The notes under the pieces were generated by a model. That model worked only from the letters and a program-made list of their open reading frames with translations, was not told where the DNA came from and did no database searches. This document shows positions 16,450-25,156 of a DNA stretch of 64,000 nt, one piece after another. Position 1 is the first letter of the stretch. Each line of letters starts with the position of its first letter. Source of the stretch: Rathayibacter rhapontici (GTDB lineage Bacteria > Actinomycetota > Actinomycetes > Actinomycetales > Microbacteriaceae); the NCBI RefSeq assembly GCF_001995175.1, contig NZ_MUKN01000002.1, forward strand, positions 62,001-126,000, in the 5' to 3' direction. A program made the position numbers and the translations under genes.

Positions 16450-17191
16450 CGACGACCTCCAGGCCCTTCTTGCGGCCCCAGTACCAGAGCAGGATCCCCA
16501 GGTAGCCCAGCGCCTTGCCCTTGCGGATGGAGCAGCGCACGATCGCGCGGCGGTTCAGCCTCGCCTGCGTGCCCGGGATCACCCGGCAGACCTTCAGGTG
16601 CAGCTCCAGATCCTCGTCGGTGTCGTCGATGCTGGAGCGCGGGAAGCCGCCGACCTCGAGGTACAGCGCGGCGTCGATGGCGAGGTTCAGCCCCGCGATC
16701 ATGAACATCCGGTAGCGCTGGCCCGGTCGGCGGTAGACGATTCCCGGCGCCCGCTCGAGGATCCGGATGAGGCCGGTGCCGATCACTCCGTCGTACCAGC
16801 GGTACTCGGGCTCGTCGGTGCGCGGAGTGACGCGGCCGCCGACGAAGCGGAAGCCGGCGCGGAAGTCGGCCTTCAGGAGCTCCACCCAGCGCGGGTCCGC
16901 CAGCGAGTCGGCGTCGGTGCGCGCGACGACGGAAGCCCCGTGCGCGATCGCGTAGCGGAACCCGGTGTCGGAGGCGGCTCCCGTGCCCTTCTGCGCCTCG
17001 CCGATCGTGAGGAGCGGGCGGTCGGGACGGTCGGCGGCGAACGCGTCGATCACCGCGCGCGAGCCGTCGGTGCTGCCGTTGTCGACGAGCAGGAGGGTGA
17101 AGTCCTGATCGGACTGCGCCGCCAGGGCGTCGAGGGTGCCGCGGAGCAGCTTCTCCTCGTTGAAGAGCGGCACGACGACCCAGAAGCTCAC
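16439..17191 (-). CDS. glycosyltransferase family 2
   Basis: About 250 residues. A GT-A fold with VVVPLFNEEKLL, LLVDNGSTDGS and the metal-binding ARTDADS. The C-terminal half includes RFVGGRVTPR and a helix-forming IDDTDEDLEL that takes the place of the acceptor-side ED motif. There is no clear transmembrane segment beyond weak hydrophobic stretches near residues 165-185 and 230-240. The start GTG 17191 is preferred over 17221 because GAGGGGG precedes it at good distance. It is the first gene of the glycosyltransferase/epimerase/MBL operon. Confidence 0.8.
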   Translation of the reverse strand: MSFWVVVPLFNEEKLLRGTLDALAAQSDQDFTLLLVDNGSTDGSRAVIDAFAADRPDRPLLTIGEAQKGTGAASDTGFRYAIAHGASVVARTDADSLADPRWVELLKADFRAGFRFVGGRVTPRTDEPEYRWYDGVIGTGLIRILERAPGIVYRRPGQRYRMFMIAGLNLAIDAALYLEVGGFPRSSIDDTDEDLELHLKVCRVIPGTQARLNRRAIVRCSIRKGKALGYLGILLWYWGRKKGLEVVDVR

Positions 17192-17285
17192 CCGGACCCC
17201 CTCGCGCTCCGCCGGGACCACCCTAGCGAGGGGAGGGGGCGGCCTCGGGGTCGGAGCGGGACGGGGAGGACTTCTGGTGGACGGG

Positions 17286-17432
17286 GGTCTCGGTACGCGC
17301 CTGCGGCGCCACTCGACCAGCAGGGGGGGGCTTGCTGATCGAGTAGCCCGCGCAGCGGGCGTATCGAGATCCCCGTGTCCGGGGGTGGTGGGTCTCGATA
17401 CGCGCCTGCGGCGCTGCTCGACCAGCAGAGGC
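17286..17432. repeat. three units of the TCGATACG...CTCGACCAGCA interspersed repeat
   Basis: This 320-base divergent gap is largely filled by three units of about 40 bases: forward at 17288-17326, inverted at 17332-17372 (GATCGAGTAGCCCGCGCAGC) and forward at 17393-17431. Inverted neighbours can fold into long stem-loops. The same family recurs near 43.5, 51.6, 52.0 and 58.8 kb. Confidence 0.8.
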
Positions 17433-17511
17433 CGAGCGCGCCGAGTGCATATCCCCGCTATACAGGGGGAGCGGTGGCTCTCCGGCGGGTCGGCGCAGGA
17501 GGGACGCCACC

Positions 17512-18486
17512 GTGTCCGATGTGCTCCCCGTCCGCATCCTCGGCACGGGCGAGGCGCTGCCGCAGCGCCTCGTGCCGACGGCCGAGGTGGCCGCCCTCTG
17601 CGGCATCGACGCGGGCGAGGCGATCAGCCGCACGGGTGTCGTGACCCGTCACTGGCTGGCGGACGACGAGGACCCGTTGGAGCTCGGCCTGCTCGCCGCG
17701 CGGAGGGCGCTCGCCGCCGCCGAGCTCGAGCCCGGCGACATCGACGTCGTGCTCAACGCCTCGGGCACGCACCTGCAGGCGATCCCCGACGGCGGGGCGC
17801 TGCTCGCCGCCGGACTGGGCCTCGCCGACGTCTCGGCGTACAGCCTCCACGCCACCTGCCTCTCGTTCCTCTTCGCGCTGCAGGAGGCGGGGTTCCTGCT
17901 CGCGACGCACCGCGCCGAGCGCGTGCTGATCGTGTCGACGGAGGGCGGCAGCCGCGGCATCGACGTCGGCCAGCCCGAGAGCGCCCTGCTGATCGGCGAC
18001 GCGGCCGCGGCGGTCGTGGTGGGTCGGGCGACGACTCCGGGGCAGGGCATCACGACGTCGAGGTTCACGACGCGCACGAGCGGAGTGGCGCACGCCGAGA
18101 TCCGCGGGTTCGGAACCCGCATCCGCATCGAGGAGGCGTCCGAGCGCCTGGCCGACTTCCGCTTCGACATGGACGGCACCCGCCTGCTGATCGAGGCGCT
18201 GCGGCACTTCCCCGCGTTCCTCGAGACGGTGCGGCCGGGGCTGAGCTCCGGGCTGCCGGGCATCGACCGCGTGGTGCCGCACCAGACCAGCAGGGCGGGC
18301 CTCGAGGGCATGGCGCGGCTGTGGGGGCGCGAGCGGATGGTCGTCACGCTGGCCGAGGTCGGCAACACCATCGGGTCGGCGATCCCGCTGGCGCTGCATC
18401 GCGCGCGGGTGCAGGAGGGAGAGTCGGTGCTGCTCGTCGGGACCGGCGCGGGCACCCACTACGGGGCCGTGGTGCTGCAGTGCTGA
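17512..18486 (+). CDS. 3-oxoacyl-ACP synthase III (FabH/OleA-like)
   Basis: 324 residues from GTG 17512, with AGGAGG nine bases upstream. A thiolase-fold condensing enzyme whose triad is visible: Cys116 in SLHATCLSFL, His257 in VVPHQTS and Asn285 in EVGNTIGSA. It does not lie beside fab genes. It faces the glycosyltransferase/epimerase/MBL operon, and the epimerase is OleD-like, so a role like OleA (head-to-head condensation) or starter-unit formation for a special lipid is plausible. No OleB/OleC candidates are seen. Fatty-acid initiation is the alternative role. Confidence 0.85.
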   Translation: MSDVLPVRILGTGEALPQRLVPTAEVAALCGIDAGEAISRTGVVTRHWLADDEDPLELGLLAARRALAAAELEPGDIDVVLNASGTHLQAIPDGGALLAAGLGLADVSAYSLHATCLSFLFALQEAGFLLATHRAERVLIVSTEGGSRGIDVGQPESALLIGDAAAAVVVGRATTPGQGITTSRFTTRTSGVAHAEIRGFGTRIRIEEASERLADFRFDMDGTRLLIEALRHFPAFLETVRPGLSSGLPGIDRVVPHQTSRAGLEGMARLWGRERMVVTLAEVGNTIGSAIPLALHRARVQEGESVLLVGTGAGTHYGAVVLQC

Positions 18487-18759
18487 GAGCCGACGCGGGG
18501 GAAGAATCGGCGCGAGGTTTGACGGGAGCGTAAAAAGGACGGTTCTTCCGGTGGCTCGGGCCGGCACCTGCCCGCCTCTCTGCGACAGGCTCGGAGAGAC
18601 CCGCTCCACTGCTCGACGAGGACTCGCGATGACGCTGATGCCCACGCCGAGCGGAGCGGGTTCCGGCAGCCGGCCGCGGAGCGCGACTCCGCGGCGGCCC
18701 ATCGACGCCACCGGGACGCCGCACCCTCCGGCGCCCGCGAGACCCTCCAGGAGCCCCGA

Positions 18760-20246
18760 GTGAACCTGACCGACCACCAGCTGCAGGCCGCGACCTGGGA
18801 GGACCGTCAGGCGCTCGCCGAGACGATGATCCCGCTGATCGGCGATCTCTACCGTCGCCGCCGGGTGGTGACGTCGCTGCACGGGACGAGCCTGATCAAC
18901 CGGTCGACGATCGAGCTGCTGAAGGCGCACCGCTTCGCCCGTCATCTGGACGAGTCGGAGCTCTCGCTGGCCGAGACGCTGCCGATCCTGCGGATCCTGA
19001 CGCAGCTGGAGCTGGGGCGGCCTCGATCGACGTCGCGCAGCTCGCGTTCCTGTTCCGCACGCGGGAGGGGTCCGAGCCGCTGGAGGAGTTCCTCCGGGAG
19101 CAGCTCGCCGCGGTCGTGGGCGGGGTGCCGCGGGTCGCGGGCGGGCAGGGGCCGCGGGACGTGGTCCTCTACGGATTCGGGCGGATCGGGCGCCTGGTGG
19201 CGCGACTCCTGATCGAGCGGGGCGGGCAGAGCTCGACCCTGCGGCTGCGCGCCGTGGTCGTGCGCCGCGGATCGGCGGACGATCTGCGCAAGCGCGCGAG
19301 CCTGCTCCGGCGCGACTCGGTGCACGGCCCGTTCGCGGGCACGATCACGGTGGACGAGGAGAACGACACGATCCTGGCCAACGGGACGCTGGTGAAGTTC
19401 CTCTACTCCGACGACCCGGCGAGCATCGACTACCGCGCCCACGGGATCGAGGACGCGATCATCGTGGACAACACGGGCCGCTGGCGCGACGAGGCGGGCC
19501 TCTCCCGGCACCTCGAGTCGCCGGGCGCCCGGCAGGTGCTGCTCACCGCACCGGGCAAGGGATCGCTGAAGAACATCGTGCACGGCATCAACCACGACGC
19601 GATCAGCGCCGACGACCGGATCGTGTCGGCCGCGTCGTGCACGACGAACGCGATCACACCGATCCTGAAGGCGGTCCACGACCTCGTCGGGGTGCGCAGC
19701 GGGCACGTCGAGACGGTGCACTCGTTCACCAACGACCAGAACCTGATCGACAACTTCCACGCCGGCGATCGCCGCGGCCGCTCGGCGGCGCTGAACATGG
19801 TGATCACCGAGACCGGAGCGGCGACCGCCGTCGCCAAGGCCCTGCCCGAGATGGAGGGACGGCTCACCGGGAGCTCGATCCGGGTGCCCACGCCCGACGT
19901 GTCGCTCGCGATCCTGAACCTGCGCACGGAGCGTCCGATCGCGAGGGACGCGATCAACTCGCACCTGCGCCGCGCCTCGCTGGACTCGCCGCTGCGCCGC
20001 CAGATCGACTACCTCGAGTCGCCCGAGATCGTGTCCACCGACATCCTCGGCTCCCGGCACGCGGGCGTGGTCGACGGTCTCGCGACGATCGCGACCGAGG
20101 ACGGGGTCGTGCTCTACGTCTGGTACGACAACGAGTTCGGCTACAGCTGCCAGGTCGTGCGGGTCCTCGAGACCCTGGCCGGCGGCCAGGTGCCGTCGTT
20201 CCCCGCCGTCGCGCCGCGGAGGGACCTCGCGCCCGTGCCGGCGTGA
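18760..20246 (+). pseudogene. gapB: glyceraldehyde-3-phosphate dehydrogenase, long GapB type (frameshift near 19018)
   Basis: From GTG 18760 (AGGAG upstream). The first 87 residues form the N-terminal extension typical of corynebacterial-type GapB (VVTSLHGTSLINRSTIELLK), then the frame shifts near 19018 and continues as SIDVAQLAFLFR. The Rossmann motif is YGFGRIGRLVARLL, the catalytic cysteine is in SAASCTTNAITP, and the C-terminal part has WYDNEFGYS. One extra G or C in GCTGGGGCGGCC restores about 495 residues. In corynebacteria the GapB type works mainly in gluconeogenesis and can use NADP; the same role here is inferred from the family. A perfect hairpin terminator follows. Confidence 0.85.
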
Positions 20247-20256
20247 GCACAGACCA

Positions 20257-20276
20257 CCGGGACGATCACGTCCCGG
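20257..20276 (+). terminator. gapB terminator
   Basis: A perfect 8-base stem CCGGGACG / CGTCCCGG with the four-base loop ATCA, 10 bases after the gapB stop codon. Confidence 0.7.
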
Positions 20277-20386
20277 GCTGAACGGGAGCGGGCGTCCGCG
20301 TCCGCTCCTCGGGCCGGGGTGTCTGGAGGGTCGCCCCGGCCCCACTCGACCGCTGCCGACCGCGATCGCGGTGGTGCCGCTGAGGT

Positions 20387-20432
20387 CCGGCGCCTCCCCG
20401 CTGCTCGTCGGAGCGGTGCGGGGAGGCGCCGG
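20387..20432 (-). terminator. terminator of the lectin-metalloprotease gene
   Basis: A perfect 15-base inverted repeat, CCGGCGCCTCCCCGC (20387-20401) and GCGGGGAGGCGCCGG (20418-20432), lies 5 bases beyond the stop codon of the minus-strand gene. Confidence 0.7.
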
Positions 20433-20437
20433 GGCGG

Positions 20438-21469
20438 TCACATCCCGTCGCGGATCATCGCCTCGGTGAGGTCGACGTTGCGCTCGAAGGCGAGCTCGGA
20501 GAACTCGTTCGAGTAGTTCAGGCCGTAGGGCCAGATGTGCGGGTTGCTGCAGTTCAGGCGGGCTCCCGCGCCGTCCCACGACGCGAGCAGGGAGAGCGCG
20601 TCCGCGCCCGTCCAGGCTCCGTCGACGCACTTCGCGTAGTAGCCGCCGCTGGTGCCGATGCCGAGGGTGTGCCCGATCTCGTGCAGGGCGGTCCCCTCGA
20701 CCATGTATCCGCGGTTCGCGCCGAAGCTCATGACTCCGTCGATGTTGGCCTCGGCCGTGGGGACGCCGGGGTTGTAGTAGACCCGCAGGTGCTTGGAGAT
20801 GTCGGTGCGGGCGTTGTAGCGGTCGACCGCCGCCCCGACGGCCGCGTCGATGCGGCTGTAGGCGTCGAGCTGATCGGCGGTCGGGTTCGCCTCGCGTTGG
20901 ATCGTGTAGGTCATCTCGCGGACGGACGCGTCCGTGAGGCGCCAGCGCTGGGCTGTGCTGCCGGTGCAGGTCCACTGCTGGATCAGGGCGCCGTCGTTCT
21001 GCGCGAAGTCCTTGTCGTCGAGGCAGAGTGCGCTGTGCCGGTTGGCGATCTCGCTGTAACCGTCGCCGACGTCGGTGATCCGCCACTGCTGCACCGGGGC
21101 GCCGCTGCAGGTCCACTGGCGGACCTCGGCGCCGGGTGTGGTGCTCCAGTTGTAGTCGTCGAGGCAGAGGCCGGAGTAGCGGTTCTTGATCTCGGCGTAG
21201 CCGTTGCCGAGGTCGCGCACCTCCCACAGCTGGTTGCTGCCCTTGAGGCAACTCCACTGGCGGACCTCGGCGCCGGGGGTCGTGGCGAACCCGTAGTCGT
21301 CGAGGCACAGGCCGCTGTGCTCATTGCGGATCTCCTGGTTGGAGCCCGTGCCGACCGGGGCGGCGGAGGCGGGGGTGCTGACCCCGAGGGTCGTCAGGCC
21401 GACGAAGATCGCGGCGGCCAGAGCGCCGAGCACCCGGGCCTTCCGAGGGGACGTCCTTGTCCGATTCAT
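20438..21469 (-). CDS. secreted ricin-type lectin fused to a zincin-like metalloprotease
   Basis: 343 residues. A signal peptide (about 1-36, ending ASA) is followed by a ricin B beta-trefoil domain (about 40-180) with three repeats carrying CLDD...GAEVRQW and QQW signatures. The C-terminal about 160 residues contain HEIGHTLG (263-270) as a zinc-binding site. The third metzincin ligand position (HExxHxxGxxH) is Thr273, so the third ligand must come from elsewhere or the family differs. The protein probably binds galactose- or xylose-rich plant glycans and cleaves a nearby protein. It sits just downstream of two GH43 genes on the same strand, with a terminator in between. Confidence 0.8.
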   Translation of the reverse strand: MNRTRTSPRKARVLGALAAAIFVGLTTLGVSTPASAAPVGTGSNQEIRNEHSGLCLDDYGFATTPGAEVRQWSCLKGSNQLWEVRDLGNGYAEIKNRYSGLCLDDYNWSTTPGAEVRQWTCSGAPVQQWRITDVGDGYSEIANRHSALCLDDKDFAQNDGALIQQWTCTGSTAQRWRLTDASVREMTYTIQREANPTADQLDAYSRIDAAVGAAVDRYNARTDISKHLRVYYNPGVPTAEANIDGVMSFGANRGYMVEGTALHEIGHTLGIGTSGGYYAKCVDGAWTGADALSLLASWDGAGARLNCSNPHIWPYGLNYSNEFSELAFERNVDLTEAMIRDGM

Positions 21470-21596
21470 GCGTGTTCCTTCCGTGAGCTCCGGTCGTCCG
21501 GCTGGACGTCCGGTCGTGCATCCCCGGAGGCCCGCCGCCTGCTCCGGGGAAGCGGGCGGCCGGCCTCCGGCGACGTGGATGGGGGCTGCGCTGCCC

Positions 21597-21627
21597 GGGC
21601 CCGCTCCTCGTCGAGGGGAGCGGGCCC
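21597..21627 (-). terminator. terminator of the first GH43 gene
   Basis: A perfect 11-base stem GGGCCCGCTCC (21597-21607) / GGAGCGGGCCC (21617-21627) lies 13 bases after the GH43 stop codon on the minus strand. Confidence 0.7.
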
Positions 21628-21639
21628 GTCAGCGCGGGA

Positions 21640-24600
21640 TCAGCCGCAGCGCAGTGCCGGGTGCGTGGCGGTGACCGGAGCGGTCGCCGCGCCGACCGTC
21701 GCCGTCCCTGTGACCGTCCCGGCGGCGATCGACGTCGCTCGGGTGGAGATCGCGAGGGTGCCGGTCTTCTGGGATCCGACGAGCTGCGTCCTCTCGCCCC
21801 AGGGTGTGCTCCAGCGGATGTCGGCGCTCTCGGCGCCGGTGTTCTTGGTCGTGAGGGAGACGACGACCTTGCCCGAGATGCAGCGGACGGTGGCGGTCGA
21901 GGCGATCTTCACCGGGGTCCCCTCGACCACGACGGTCGTCCGGACGGTCCGGTTGGCTGTCGCGACCTCCTCGGTCCGGCTCATGTCGAGCACGGGGAGG
22001 CCGTCGGCGGCCCAGTGGATGCGGCGGAGGTAGGCGTCGCGGTGGGTGCTGCCGTCGGCGCGCGCGTGGAACACGAGCACCTCGTTGCCGTCCTCGTCGA
22101 CCGTGAAGCTGTTGTGCCCCGGGCCCCAGAGGTTCGCGACGGGATCGCTCTTCAGCAGGGGCGCGTCGGATTTGGTCCATACGCCCTGGTCGGTCAGGTC
22201 GGCGCCCGATTCGGCGACGAGCAGTCCGACCGCGTAGGTGCGGTCCGTGGCGGCTGCGGAGTAGGTCAGGAAGACCTTCCCGTCGCGGAAGATCGCGGTC
22301 GCCCCTTCGGCGACGTTCGTCTGGTTGGTCTCCCAGCCCAGCGACGCGGTGATGAGCTTGCGCGGTTCGCTCGTGAGCCGCCACGGGTTCGCCGGGTCGA
22401 TGGTCGCGATCCACAGCTCGGCGTCGCCGATGACTCCGCCGGTGATGTAGCGCTGCGACCACGCGACGTAGGTGCGTCCGCCGTCCTGGAACGCGGTCAT
22501 GTCGAGGCTGATGCCCGGGTGCTGCGCGTCGCGCTGCAGAGCGGAGCCGTCCTGCTTCAGGACCGGCCGGGGGGCCTCCCAGTCGGCGAGCACGGTCGGG
22601 TCGCCGCCGGTGCGGAGCTTCTGCACGTAGACGGTGACCTTCTGCCAGTCCACGGCTCCGATGCACGGGGCGTAGAAGGCGTAGAGCTCCCCGTCGAGAG
22701 CGTGCAGCTCGGGTGCCCAGTAGCAGCCCTGGATGCCCGCGGTGCCCTTGCGGACGATCATGCTGTCCGGCGCGGTGCGGAGCCCGTCGATGGTCGGCGC
22801 GCTGCGGAGGAACATGCCGGGCTGGTCGTCGCCGCGGTCGTCGGTCGAGATGAAGAGGTAGCGGTCCTTCCATTTCAGGATGTTCGGGTCGGCCTCGGCC
22901 CGGAGGAACGGGGCGGCGTAGTCGCGCTGGCGCACGGTCCCCGCGACCTGGTAGGTGCCGGGCTTCGAGGTGTCGACCGCGGCGAGGTCGGCGGCCGACC
23001 AGTCCACGGGCAGCTGCTTCGTCGATCCGTCGGTGTAGGAGAGCGTCGCCTTCCCGGGCGTCGGCACCGCGGCGCCCTGCGCGACGGTGGTGCCGGCGCC
23101 TGGACGGTGGTGTTGCGGAGGCGGCCCAGGCGGTTCTCGAGGCCGGTCGCGGCCGGGGCGGGGAGCACCAGGACGTTCGAGGGAACGGCGCCCTCGATGG
23201 TCGTCGTGGCGGCGGGGTCCGACAGCGTCAGCCCGCCGGCGCGGAGGTCGCCGCGGGTGGCGGGGTCGGCGAGATCGCCGAAGGAGCGCGAGTACTCGGC
23301 GCCCTGGGCGTCCTTCCAGGTGACGCGGTAGACGTCGGCGGCCGAGTCCCAGACGGCGCGGGGATCGACGGCCGCGGACACTCCGAGGTCGAGGAATCCG
23401 GCCGGCTCGTAGGCCACGAGGTCGGTCGAGGTGAACAGCAGGGGAGTGCCGCGGTGCGCGGGATCGACGTCGCCGTTCGCGAGGGTGCGGGTGGCGAGCA
23501 CGCCGTAGCCGCCGTCGGCGAGCGAGAACACGTAGGGGTCGCGGAGCGTCCGGGTCTCGACGAGGTCGAGCGTGCCGGTCGGCTGCGCATCGGTGAAGAG
23601 CACGCCGTAGTTCTCGTTCAGGGCGGTGGTGCCGGTGCGGGTCGCGCCGAGGCCGAGGTGCATGCTGTACGCCAGCTTCGGGCCGTAGACCTGGGTGGCG
23701 AGGGGTGTGCGCTCGTACGAGAGCAGGTAGCGCGCCTGCGCCGCGGGGAGGACCCGGACGTCGAACGCCTTGGTGCTCGAGGCGGTGCCGGAGCGCAGCT
23801 GGGCGGTGACGACTCCCTGGACCGCGGCGGTGCCGGTGACGCGGAGTGCGCCGTCGACCACGCCGAGACCGGGGGTGCTCGTCGTCCAGGTGATCGTCGA
23901 TCCGGTCGGTGCGGCGGGCAGGACCTCGCCGTCGGCGACTGTCGGGCGCAGGACGACGCCCTGCGCGAGTGCGTCGAGGTCGGCCTGGGCGTTCTGCGCG
24001 GCCACCGCGAGCTCGAAGGAGCGGCTCGTGGTCGCCCCGCCGAGCGCGAGCGACGCGGTCAGCGTGACGGGCACGTCCGCTCCGCTGCCGGGCCGGGTGA
24101 CGACTCCGGTGCTGCTGATGCGGGCCGGGTCGGAGCTCGTCCACGTGATCCGGGAGCCCTGCGCACCGGTGGTCGGGAGGCGGAGATCCGTGGTCACCCG
24201 GCCGGGTCCGAGGTCGATGGCAGCGGCGTCCGAGGCGAGTGCCGCCGTGCGGACGGCGGGGTCCACCCCGGTCCAGTAGGCGTCCGAGACCTGCTGGGCG
24301 GTCAGCGCGGAGGTGCGGATCTCGAAATCGCGCACGCCGCCGCGGTAGAAGGGGTCGGGGTAGGAGGAGCGGCCGATGTACCCGACGAGGTTCGTGCCGA
24401 GGTCGGCGACGGAGCGGTTCGTGCTCACCTTCGCGATCAGGCGGCCGTTGTAGTAGCCGGTCAGCGAGCCGGGCTCGAGGACCGTCGTGTACAGGCCCCA
24501 CTGCGCGTCGGTGGTCGGGCCGGCCGGAGTGCTCGAGCCCGAGATCCCGGCCTCGGTGGTCCACGGGGCGGAGGGGTTGCTGCTCGCCGTGATGACGGAC

Positions 24601-25034
24601 TTGAAGCGGCCGGAGGGGTCGCGCGGGTTGAGCAGCCAGTACTGCGACGGCAGGTTCTCGGTCGTGCCGAAGAAGGCCGCCGCGGAGTTGCCCGCGCCGG
24701 TGTCGTTGCGCAGCCAGGACTGGATCGTCAGGGTGCTGCGGCCGTCGACGAGGCCGCGGGGCATCTCGACGTAGGCGGCGGAGCTGCCGCTCGCACCGCC
24801 GGGGAGGCGGAGCTCGTCGCCGACGACGCTCGCTCCGGTGCCCCGGAGGACGGCGTCGCGGCCACCGCCCGAGGAGTCGGGGACGGTCGTGCCGGTCAGC
24901 TGGGAGAAGTCGTACTGCACGAGGAGGTCCTCGGCCGCAGCTGCGGGCAGAGCGGGGAGGGTCACCCCCGCTGCGACGACGATCGAGGCGAGGACCCCGG
25001 TGAGGGCGGTCCTCCAAGGACGGACGGAGGTCAT
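21640..25034 (-). pseudogene. secreted multidomain GH43 glycosidase (frameshift near 23100)
   Basis: The start ATG 25034 opens a signal peptide ending AAAAE. A LamG-like domain follows (QYDFSQLTGTTVPDSSGGG), then bacterial Ig-like segments, an incomplete propeller-like region, a Big_4-type strand (YTDGSTKQLPVDW) and the GH43 five-bladed propeller beginning RAEADPNILKWKDRYLF, with the acidic catalytic candidates on its blades. The last about 95 residues match the C-terminus of the next GH43. The frame breaks at about 23100; one added G in CAGGCGCCGG joins TTVQ to GAGTTVAQGAA and gives 1131 residues. GH43 enzymes typically release arabinose or xylose from plant hemicellulose. Export is by Sec; no wall anchor is seen. 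Confidence 0.8.
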
Positions 25035-25109
25035 CGATACTCCTTCGTATCAGCGGCGCCGCGGGGCACCGCGGTCGATCGAGAGGGGCGCGCGAGCGCG
25101 CCGGGGATC

Positions 25110-25143
25110 CGGGTGGGAGGACGCTCGGCGCCCTCCCGCCCGG
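25110..25143 (-). terminator. terminator of the second GH43 gene
   Basis: Arms around CGGGTGGGAGG and CCTCCCGCCCG pair with one G-T mismatch, just beyond the stop codon at 25157 on the minus strand. Confidence 0.5.
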
Positions 25144-25156
25144 AGTGGTGGTGCCG

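Noticed and set aside
18551-18763. 70-codon frame between the ketosynthase and gapB
   Set aside because: Composition is Pro/Arg/Ser-rich, no ribosome binding site is visible, and it overlaps the well-supported gapB start. It is more likely the gapB leader region.
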